Assembly (NCBI GenBank): GCA_050486265.1
Contig: JBJHCY010000001.1
Span: 186,001 to 250,000, forward strand
Length of the DNA: 64,000 nucleotides
Reading direction: 5' to 3'
From: SLFH01 sp050486265
GTDB lineage: Bacteria; Planctomycetota; Phycisphaerae; Phycisphaerales; UBA1924
This document shows positions 25,882 through 34,300 of the stretch, in pieces. The translations under genes and the position numbers were made by a program. The stretch's first letter is position 1, and each line of letters begins with the position of its first letter. A model generated the notes under the pieces. That model searched no databases. It saw only the letters and a list, made by a program, of their open reading frames with translations, and was not told the origin of the DNA.

Positions 25882-26525
25882 GGGGCGATCAGCCCCTCTC
25901 GGACGCAGTAACGGCAGAGCGCGACACGGTCGTTGAGCCCGAGCTTGCGCATCACATTCGCCGCGTGTTTTTCGACCGTTTTGATGCTCACGCCCAGGCG
26001 TTCGGAGATGACCTTCTTCGCGCAGCCCTCGCCGATCAGGGTCAGGACTTCACGCTCGCGATTGGTCAGGGAGTTGGCGAGCGTCGCCCGCCCGGGCACT
26101 TCCCCGCGCACGCCCATGAGTCTGTCCATCACCTTCTGGGAATAGACCGACTCTCCGGCCGCGACCCGGCGGATCGCTTCGAGCACGCGCTCAGGCGGCG
26201 AGTCTTTGGTGATGTACCCCGCTGCGTCGGCGCCGATCGCCTCGTCGATGTACCGGTCGTAGGCGTACGCGCTGAGGAACATCACGCGGGTTTCGGGGCT
26301 GACCTCGGTGATGCGTCGTGCGGCGTCGAACGCCGACCCGCCCGGCATCTCGATATCCATCAGCACGACATCGGGGCGGTGCCGCTCGACAGCTTCGACC
26401 CCCGCGTCGGCGGCTGCCGCCTGGGCGATGACGCACAGGTCCGGCTCGCCCTCGATCAGTCTCGCGCACACCTCGCGCACAAGGGTGTGGTCGTCGATCA
26501 GCAACACCATGATCCGTTCGCTCAT
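25878..26525 (-). CDS. Two-component response regulator, NarL/LuxR type
   Basis: The ATG at 26525 begins MSERIMVLLIDDHTLVR and gives 215 residues. The receiver domain has the acidic pair D11-D12, the phosphoacceptor D57 in VVLMDIEMPGG and the signalling K107 in GYITKDSP. A LuxR/FixJ-type helix-turn-helix fills the C-terminus (LTNREREVL to VEKHAANVMRKLGL). It overlaps both neighbours by 4 nt, so kinase, regulator and hydrolase are coupled. All catalytic residues are intact, so it should be phosphorylated and bind DNA. The nearest divergent target is the T6SS locus. Confidence 0.95.
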   Translation of the reverse strand: MSERIMVLLIDDHTLVREVCARLIEGEPDLCVIAQAAAADAGVEAVERHRPDVVLMDIEMPGGSAFDAARRITEVSPETRVMFLSAYAYDRYIDEAIGADAAGYITKDSPPERVLEAIRRVAAGESVYSQKVMDRLMGVRGEVPGRATLANSLTNREREVLTLIGEGCAKKVISERLGVSIKTVEKHAANVMRKLGLNDRVALCRYCVREGLIAP

Positions 26526-28495
26526 GGCGCGGCCCCCCGCAGCAGGTCCATCGCCAGGCCGATCGCAGATCGGAGCTCGGTCTCGCTGAAGGGCTTGGCG
26601 AGGAGCGCTGCGCCGAGCGTCGCGTCGGCGGAGGCGCCGCCGGCGAAACTCTCGCTCATCAGCACGGCGGGGCCTTTGTACCCGATCTCCCGCAGCCCGC
26701 GGAGCAGGGATTCCCCATCGCCGCCGGGCGGCCCGGATTCGGCGACAACAAGCGTGACGCCCGCGGGGAGCGGCTCGCAACCTTCGTCGAACCCCTCGTC
26801 GCCACGGCGCGGGAACACCGAATAGCCCATGGAACCGAGCGCTCCCGCTAGGACTTCACGGACCCGTGGATCGCTCTCGACGACGAGCGCAAGACGCCCT
26901 GTCTCTGCGTCGGCGTTTGCGCTCCCCTCCGCGCCGGTCTCCAGCGCGGGCAGCACGATGGAAATCGTTGTGCCGACCCCCCGCTCTGTGCGAACCGCGA
27001 CGCGTCCGGCGTGGGCGCGGGCGATCTCGTCGACCACCGTGAGGCCGAGCCCCTCGCCCCCCTCGCTACGCCTGGTGGTAAAGCGGCGCTCGAACATCCG
27101 GTCCCGGACGGGGCCGGAGACGCCCTCTCCCGTGTCGGTCACGCTCAGCACCGCTTCTGCGCCCTGGGCGTGCGCGCCGACGACGATGCGCCCCTCGCCG
27201 GCCCTCATCGCGTTGCGCGCATTGAGCGTGAGGTTCACCAGCGCTCGCTTTAGTTGGTCGGCGTCGCCAAGCACGCGCACCCGCTCGTCGGCGTCGAGCG
27301 TCACGCTCATCTCGGGCGGGAGCAGCGGGGTGACCGTCGCGACCGCCTCGCGCGCCAGGTCGGCGAGCCAAAGCACGCGACGAGCGGTCTCGGGCTCGGA
27401 GGCGAGGTCACGCAGCGAATCTGTGAGCAAGACCGCCTGCCGGGCCAGTTCCCCGAGAATCGCGTGGGCCCGGCGCGGGCTTCGGCCTTCATCGACCGCC
27501 TTCGACGCCTCGCTCAGTTGCGCGCGCGATGCGAACAGCAGGTTCTTGAGTTCGTGGGCGGTTTCGACGGCCCTCCGATCGAGCGCCTCGGTCCGCGCAG
27601 CGAGCTCCCGGGTCCGGTCCCGCTCGGCTTCGGCCCGGCGACGCTGCAGTTCCTCGCCGACGCGACCCGCCGACAGCCCGACGACACGCCGCCCCAAGTC
27701 AACGCCCGCGACCGGCTGTCGCCACAGCGCGCCCACCATGCCCAGGGGACGGCCGAGTTCGTCCTCGCCGGCCCCCGCACCGATGAACCCCCGGGCGCCG
27801 GCGAGCCTCGGGTCAACAGCGAACGACTCCGCTGCGCCCGAGGGCACGCAGATCGACCGAGAGCCCCCGGTCAGCCTCGCTTCCGGCGTTCCAGAGAGCG
27901 CCACGATCAGCCCAGCTCCCGGCGAGTTTCCGCCGGCCGAGGCCAGCACGCGCACCCGACCCTCGCCGGTATGGCTCACCTCGGTCACCAGCACACAGTC
28001 GGCGGGGAGCGTCCGCCGCAGCCCTTCGGCGATCGCCCAGAGGCAGCCCTCGCCCGAGGGGACCGCGAGCAGGTCGGCGACGCTCGCGAGGCTCTCTTCG
28101 GCGGTCTTGATCCGTGTGACATTCTCGTGAAGGACAAGCGCGAAGCGGTCGGCGCGGACCCGCATCGGGGAGATGTGCACCACGAACCAGCGTCGCTCAT
28201 CGCGGGAGTGGCAGGGGTACTCGAACTCGGCGCGCGTCAGATCGCCGGCGCACACCCCGCGGATCGCGTCGCAGACACCCGCGGCGACAGGATCGGTCCG
28301 CGCCGCAGAGAGGCAGGCCTCGTGATAGCTGTCGCCGACGCAGTAATCCCGGCTCGCGAGGCCGTTCTCGTCGGCGAAGCGCTTCCAAGCGTGGTTGACC
28401 GAGACGATCTCTCCGTCTTGGGCCACGACCGCCGTGTGGGCGGTCAACGCGTCGAGCACATGCTGAGGATGTGATTGAGGTCGCATCGGCCGCAT
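26522..28495 (-). CDS. Hybrid sensor histidine kinase with degenerate receiver domain
   Basis: I take the ATG at 28495 (657 residues); a second ATG 9 nt downstream is possible. There is no membrane span, so it is probably cytoplasmic. Order: a PAS-like domain (about 10-125), a GAF-like domain (about 140-290), HisKA with the phosphorylated H314 in ETAHELKNLLF, HATPase with the N box NLTLNARNAM, the DTGEGV box and GGEGLGLTVV, then a C-terminal receiver domain. In that receiver the phosphoacceptor Asp is replaced by E586 (VVAESGPPGGDG), so it cannot take phosphate and may act as a permanently phospho-like or binding module. Coupled to the response regulator. Confidence 0.9.
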   Translation of the reverse strand: MRPMRPQSHPQHVLDALTAHTAVVAQDGEIVSVNHAWKRFADENGLASRDYCVGDSYHEACLSAARTDPVAAGVCDAIRGVCAGDLTRAEFEYPCHSRDERRWFVVHISPMRVRADRFALVLHENVTRIKTAEESLASVADLLAVPSGEGCLWAIAEGLRRTLPADCVLVTEVSHTGEGRVRVLASAGGNSPGAGLIVALSGTPEARLTGGSRSICVPSGAAESFAVDPRLAGARGFIGAGAGEDELGRPLGMVGALWRQPVAGVDLGRRVVGLSAGRVGEELQRRRAEAERDRTRELAARTEALDRRAVETAHELKNLLFASRAQLSEASKAVDEGRSPRRAHAILGELARQAVLLTDSLRDLASEPETARRVLWLADLAREAVATVTPLLPPEMSVTLDADERVRVLGDADQLKRALVNLTLNARNAMRAGEGRIVVGAHAQGAEAVLSVTDTGEGVSGPVRDRMFERRFTTRRSEGGEGLGLTVVDEIARAHAGRVAVRTERGVGTTISIVLPALETGAEGSANADAETGRLALVVESDPRVREVLAGALGSMGYSVFPRRGDEGFDEGCEPLPAGVTLVVAESGPPGGDGESLLRGLREIGYKGPAVLMSESFAGGASADATLGAALLAKPFSETELRSAIGLAMDLLRGAAP

Positions 28496-28576
28496 TTGGG
28501 CGGGGCCGCCTGGCGGCGAGCAAGGCAGAGTTTCGGGCGGGGCTCCGGTCCCGCCGATCGAGATTGTACCTACCCG

Positions 28577-28632
28577 CTGGCTTCCGAAACCAGAAAATCC
28601 GGACCCGATCCCGGTGCTTCCACCGGGAAGCA
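28577..28632. promoter_or_regulatory. Two inverted repeats between the sensor kinase and T6SS genes
   Basis: In the divergent region, CTGGcTTCcGAAaCCAG (28577-28593) is a near-perfect palindrome and TGCTTCC/GGAAGCA (28615-28632) is a perfect 7-bp inverted repeat with a 4-nt spacer. Both are plausible operators, placed where they could act on either transcript. Response-regulator binding is a guess. Confidence 0.5.
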
Positions 28633-28744
28633 TACCAGGGCAGGTTCTAAGTACACTCTGGCCGGTCCGAGAGACGCGGGGCTATCGTCCGCACCCTCGG
28701 ACTTTGGGTGAATCCACGCAGTGCCCCTCGGATCGGATGGTCCC

Positions 28745-30727
28745 ATGGCGATCGGAACCCTGACAGATCTCGGCGATCGGCTGCCGCGCGGATTCGCCGC
28801 AGCGCCTCTGGACGCCTCGCAGTCCGGCGCGCCGCTTCGGATCTGTGTGCTGATCTCAGAGCGGCCCGACCCCGCCTCGGGCCGGCTCGTGGTGCTCCGC
28901 GAGACGCCGGAGGCGAGGGTCTGCCTCGGCGCGATGCTCGACGCATCTGATGCCGTGGTGCACTGGCTGGAGGTCTGGATCCAGCACTTTGACGGGCTGG
29001 AGGCGACGCCCCCGGCCTACCGCGACGCGCTGACCAACCGGGCGATGGACGAACGCTGGTCGAAGCTCGCCTCGGCGCTGGACAAGATGCCCCGGCGGAC
29101 ACTGATCCGGACCGGGCACGAGGACGCCCCGCCCCGCCCGGTCTGGATCGACCCCGAGGCGATGGCCCCGGTGCACCCGGTCGTGCAAGAGGTTGGGGCG
29201 CAGCTGGAACTCTGCACCGACGACGCGCTCCTCCGCGAGGTCGGTCTGCCCGAGTATTCGACGACACTGGCCCGCTACCTGTGGTCTCCAGAGATGGGGC
29301 TGGAGAGTCCGTTCGTTCCCGCGACGAGGGCCACGCCCGAGACCGGGCCGAGCGTCTCGTTCGAGGCCGCGACGGGCGAGACGCGCGAGCTCGTCCCGCT
29401 CAACCCCTGCGTCGGGCGGATGCTCGTACGCCTGCATGCCCCGATGGCGCTGGAGGAGTACGACCGGCTGATCGAGGGGGGCGCATGGGAAGGCCCGCGC
29501 CACGGCAAGTCACCCCTGCCCCTCGACCCGCCCGAGCCGGAGGCCTTCGCCGACCCCGACGAGGCCGAGCGCGGCCTCCTGCTCGGACGCCAGGGCAAGT
29601 GCGGCAGGACCGTCGAGGCCCTGCACCTGAAGCTGCGGACGCTCGCTCAGGCGGTCGACGAGGTGGCGCGGCTGACCGCCTCGACCGGCCGCCCCCTCCT
29701 GAACCTGACCGACGCGAGCTTCCGGGTCTTCGGCTCCGGGGCGGGCGTCGGCCTTCCTTCTTTATGGGCGTCGCGGGTCTCCTTGGTCGAGGCTGGCACG
29801 GCGGTCGAACTGGCTTTGGGCGAGGGCGGGGCGAGTTGTTTCCTTGTTCCCGAAGAAGAGCTCCAGGGGATCTATCGCCCGAGGGTCCGAGGGTCGGTCC
29901 GGGGCCGGGGAACGGTCCGCATCCGCGAGGTGCACGCCGACGGCGGCAAGGGGCTGGTCGTCGAGGGGACGCTGAGCACCGACGAGCGGGTCGGCGCCGC
30001 CTCCAGCGATGTGGTTTGGCTCGTGCTGCCCGTGGGCGATCGGCGGATCGACCTCTACGCGAGCGTGAGCGCCGACCGGGCGATGGCGGGGGGAGAGCTG
30101 CGGCTGAAGTCGTTCGGGCGGGCGCTCAGCGATGAGGATCGCGCGGCGCTGGAGGGCGCGCGCGGGGTGCTGATTGAGCAGGTCAGTTTCGAGGTCATCC
30201 CGCTCTTGCGGTCCCCGTGCGACATGCACGCGCTGGCGGTCCTTGGGGCCAAGCTCCTGCTGGCGGGCCCTGACCGGCCGCTTCCGGTGGTGCTCGACGA
30301 GCTGATGAGCCTGGCGGGGCGACTGGCCGAGGGGGGCGGGCACGAGACGCCGATCGAGGATCGGATCGCCGCGGTTTTCGACGAAGACCCGCGATGGGTC
30401 GAGGCCCTCGGCCCGCTGCGGCTGACCGCCGAGGGCGTCGAGCCCGGCGAGGCGTTCGGGCTGGTTCCCTCGGGGGTATGGTTCGGCGTGCTGGGGACCC
30501 TGGTGAAGATGCTGCCCGGGGCGGGGCCGGACTCGGTCGCCAGAGACCCCGGCGACGCCAGACCCGGGGGGCTGCACCTGATCTACGAGCCGATCATCGA
30601 GCGGCTGGGCCTCCTTCTTGTGCGCACAAGGAGCCTGATCGTGATCGATTGGAACTACAATCGCGAGATCAACGGCGTGCTCCGCAGGTTTATGTCGGGT
30701 CTGGCGCCCTCCGGCGCCGACGCGTGA
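28745..30727 (+). CDS. Unrecognised 660-aa protein at the head of the T6SS locus
   Basis: The ATG at 28745 is preferred to a GTG at 28721; neither has a good ribosome binding site. The soluble product has a conserved-looking N-terminal domain (LRICVLISERPDPASGRLVVL onward, Trp-rich HWLEVWIQHFD), a central beta-rich region and a C-terminal region ending LLLVRTRSLIVIDWNYNREINGVLRRFM. No signal peptide, membrane span or enzymatic motif was seen. I do not recognise the family. Because it opens the locus and reads in the same direction as tss genes, it is probably T6SS-linked, possibly a baseplate or cytoplasmic accessory component, but that is an inference. Confidence 0.75.
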   Translation: MAIGTLTDLGDRLPRGFAAAPLDASQSGAPLRICVLISERPDPASGRLVVLRETPEARVCLGAMLDASDAVVHWLEVWIQHFDGLEATPPAYRDALTNRAMDERWSKLASALDKMPRRTLIRTGHEDAPPRPVWIDPEAMAPVHPVVQEVGAQLELCTDDALLREVGLPEYSTTLARYLWSPEMGLESPFVPATRATPETGPSVSFEAATGETRELVPLNPCVGRMLVRLHAPMALEEYDRLIEGGAWEGPRHGKSPLPLDPPEPEAFADPDEAERGLLLGRQGKCGRTVEALHLKLRTLAQAVDEVARLTASTGRPLLNLTDASFRVFGSGAGVGLPSLWASRVSLVEAGTAVELALGEGGASCFLVPEEELQGIYRPRVRGSVRGRGTVRIREVHADGGKGLVVEGTLSTDERVGAASSDVVWLVLPVGDRRIDLYASVSADRAMAGGELRLKSFGRALSDEDRAALEGARGVLIEQVSFEVIPLLRSPCDMHALAVLGAKLLLAGPDRPLPVVLDELMSLAGRLAEGGGHETPIEDRIAAVFDEDPRWVEALGPLRLTAEGVEPGEAFGLVPSGVWFGVLGTLVKMLPGAGPDSVARDPGDARPGGLHLIYEPIIERLGLLLVRTRSLIVIDWNYNREINGVLRRFMSGLAPSGADA

Positions 30728-30806
30728 GTCGGCGGCGCACGCCGAGCGGCGAATCGAACGAGCGGGAATTCATCGGCCGCAGGAAGCGGCCCGAGAGGAG
30801 CGACAC

Positions 30807-31334
30807 ATGACGCCGATCCGGATCTTTGGTGTTGCGTTTGCAGCGCTGGTTTCGATGGTGCTGCTATCGGGGTGCGGGAGCACGCCCCGCGCGACGAATC
30901 TGCAGGTGAACTTCGCGCTCAACGAGCAGCTCGCCCAGAGCGGGCGTGTGCCCTCGATCGAGGTCGATGTGATCGGGTTGAACCAGAGCCAGGTCGAGAC
31001 CTTCCGCACGGTGAACCTCAGCGAGTACTTCCTGAGCAACCTGCGCCGCGACACGAACAAGAAGACCTTCTACTTCGCCTCGGGCAACACAGAGCCCAAG
31101 ACGCTCGCCCGGACCGACGGCGTCTGGAAGGAGTGGATCGACGACCAGGGCGCGATGTACCTCGCGGTCCTGGCGGACATCCCCGGTGTGACGCAGGACC
31201 TGCCGGGCGAGGCGGACCCGCGCCGGCTGATCCTGCCTCTGGACCGCTCGCGATGGAGCGGGACGCGCGTGGACATCCGTGTCGACGGCAGCGGGCTGAC
31301 GCTGCTGACACCCCCCAAGCCCGCCGCCGACTGA
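30807..31334 (+). CDS. TssJ-like T6SS outer-membrane lipoprotein
   Basis: This 175-residue protein starts with a lipoprotein signal peptide ending LLSGC, with C23 as the lipidation site. The mature part is a small beta-sandwich-like domain with a strand, loop and helix order (PSIEVDVIGLNQSQVETFRTVNLSEYFL, later YLAVLADIPG and RSRWSGTRVDIRV). The size, lipidation and place in the locus match TssJ, which anchors the TssM periplasmic tail to the outer membrane. Sequence similarity to classical TssJ is weak, so the name is an inference. Confidence 0.65.
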   Translation: MTPIRIFGVAFAALVSMVLLSGCGSTPRATNLQVNFALNEQLAQSGRVPSIEVDVIGLNQSQVETFRTVNLSEYFLSNLRRDTNKKTFYFASGNTEPKTLARTDGVWKEWIDDQGAMYLAVLADIPGVTQDLPGEADPRRLILPLDRSRWSGTRVDIRVDGSGLTLLTPPKPAAD

Positions 31335-31379
31335 ACCGAACGCTCCGGGCTTTGCGGGGCCGGAGACTGCCGAGGGCTC

Positions 31380-34300
31380 ATGGGCCGTTACGCCGAGTTC
31401 GAGACAACGCGGGATCTGTACCGAGGGCTGCTGACAACGGTCTCGGTGGCGAACCGTTCGGGCGGCGCCGACGAGGCGTTTGTCGTCAAGATCTACGAGC
31501 CGGGCGGCGCCGTGACCGGCAAGGCCGGGGTCGAACGCGAGGCGAAGCTCTTTCTTGAGCGGGCCGAGGCGATGCGCGCGCTGACCGAGGCGGGCGCGAA
31601 ACACTGGCTTGCGGTGCACGCGCTGGGTCCGACCGAGGGCGGGGCCTTCTACGCCGCAGACCGCTGCCCACGAACGCTCGAACAGCTCATCAACGGGCGT
31701 GTGAAGCTCGACGGGCCGGGGATGTTCAATGTCATCCGGTCTGTGTGGGAAGGGCTGCGCGAGCTGCAGCGTCTGAAGGGCCGCCCGCACGGGATGGTCA
31801 AGCCGACGAATGTGCTGCTCGACCGCGTGGGCCAGGTCGAGAAGTCGCGGGTGATGCTCGCCGACCCCGCGCCGCTCACCGGGCTTGATAGCGCCGAGGC
31901 GGAACTGGACGACATCCGGGCGCTCGGGCGGCTGGTCTTTCAGCTCGTCTTTTTCCAGCCGTTCAGGGAACGGGGCGGCTACCCCGTCGCCGAATCGGCG
32001 GAGTGGTCTAAACTCGGGAAAAAGAGCGAAGACTGGCGCAATTTTTGCAACATGGTGCTCGATCCTGCGGTGCGCCCCGGCCAGCTCACGCTCGAGGGCC
32101 TCGCGGGAGACATCGAGGCGCTGCGCGACGGGCGGTCGGCGGGGCTCAGGCTGCCCCTGGTTCCTCTGGGCGTGACCGCCGCGGCGCTGACCATCGTCGG
32201 CGTCGGCGGCTACGCGCTGTTCACGCAGATGCTCACAGACGATGGCGAGGAGGGCGTCCCGGCCGGGCCGGAAGAGGCGCAGGCCCGGTTCAGCGAAGAG
32301 CTCTGGGCGCAGTGGTGCGAGACGCACGCGGAGTTCCGCGATGTCGCGCTCCTGCTGCTGCGCGAGCGCGAGCTCGTCGCCTCCGATCCGTTCCTCGCCC
32401 AGCGCGTGCTCGCGGATCTCGACGAGATGGACGGGGCTCTCTCGCCCCACTCCGTCCGCGGCGGGCGGGGGTCGCGCCGCCCGACGGTGCGCCCGGAAGA
32501 CCCGATCCCCGACGAGGCGAGGACGGCCGAGGGTGTCCGGAAGATGGCCGAAGCGCTCGCCAGGCTCGAGGCGTACCCGGAAGCGTTCGGTTCAGACGAG
32601 TGGGAGGCGAGGCGTGCGGTCGGCCGTCTGGCCGATCGGCTCCGGGAAACCGGGTTGCACGCCAGCGCGTCGGTGGTCGATGGCTGGTTGCGTGAGGCGT
32701 CGGCGAGCAGGGCGGGCGCGGGCGAGCGAGCCGGAGCGATCCTCACGATCGTCCGCGCCGCAGAGCACGCGCCAAGAGCAGAGTCGGCGCTCGATCGGCT
32801 GACCGCCGCATCGGCGAGGCTGGAGGCCTCGGGCGATGATCGGATCGGTGTCGCGCTGACGGTGGCCCGCCTCGCCGACGAGCGGCTGGAGGGCTCCGGC
32901 GCTCCGCGCCTGGAAGACCTCGCCGAGTCGCTCGATCGCCAGGCGGGCGTCGTGGTGCGTCTGGCCGAACAGATCGAGTCGAGGTTCGAGGGGCGGCTCC
33001 CCGAGCCCTTTGTCGAGGGCAGCCGCTTCGGGGGTCAGCTCGCCTCGCTGCGCGAGGGCGGAGAGTCGGATCCGGAGGTGTGGGAGCGGGCGCTGCGCGG
33101 CTACCTCGTCGAGTACGAACGCTATGAGCTCCCGGTGGATCCGCTTCTGCCCAGCCCGGTCCGGGACGAATGGCTCGCCGAGAGTGCGCAGCAACTCGAA
33201 CGCGCGCGCGAGCTGCTGAAGACCGCAGAAGGCGAGCTGTCGCTGGGGACCCGGAGCGACCTCGCAGCGGGCGAGCTCGACAGCGAACAACGCCGGAACT
33301 ACTTCGAGCAGATCGGCACGCTCGCCCGGCGCCTCGACGAGCTCGAAGACCGGAGGGCGGCGCTGGCGCCCAGACGGGGCGAGGTCCGCCAGAGCGAGCT
33401 CGCCGACCTCCGAGCCTCGTTCGATCGTGTTCGCACGGATCTCGAAGGCGTGGTGCAGCAGGTCGCGGTTGTCGAACGCGACCTCATGCGCAGCACCATC
33501 GACGCCGAAGCGATCATCGAGGATCTGCGTGGACGCACGACAGTGGCCGGCGTCGAGTCCGGGGCGGTCAACCGCGCGTTCCCGGCGGCGAGGGACGGAA
33601 TCATCGCCCGCTACCAAAGCGACAACGATCCCGCGGCGCTCCAGAGCGAGGCCAACCGTCTCGACGAACTGCTCCGGCGATTGGACGCGGCCTCACGCGA
33701 AGCGGCGCCGCGGCTCGCTGAACGACCGTCGAGGTTTGACGAGAGCGCGTGGAGCGAGTTGGCCCGCGCGAGGGTCGAGCGGGCGGCCGCGGAATTGGTC
33801 GAGGCTTCGGCCGTGCTCGACCGTGTCGCGCAGGGCCGCGGCGTGCCCGGGCTGAGCGAGGCGGAGGTCCGGTCGCTGCCCGCCTTCGCGAGGGCCCGAG
33901 CCGAGGCGGAACGGCTCGAAGCCGTTGTGGCGTCCGCCGCCGGGCTCGAATCGCTGCTCGACAGCGCGACGCCCTTGGACGCCGAGCCGACGGCCTCGGC
34001 GCTGCGGGGGTTCAACGAACGCCTCGCAGACGAGGATTTCAGGGAGCTGGCGCCGGCGCTCGGGCCGCTGGCGGCGAGGGCGGAGCGGCTGGTGTCGGTC
34101 TCTGCGATCGACGATCGCGCCCGACTGCTGGAGGGGGCTTCGAACACCTCGGATGTTCCTCTTGCGATGGCGTCGTGGCGACGCCTCGCGGACCTGCCGG
34201 CGCAGCCCGCCACGCTGAACGCCGAGGCCGAGGCGATGGCGGACCTGCGTCAGGCGCTCGATCTGATCGACAACGGGGAGGCGGGCGAAGCCCTCGCGTC

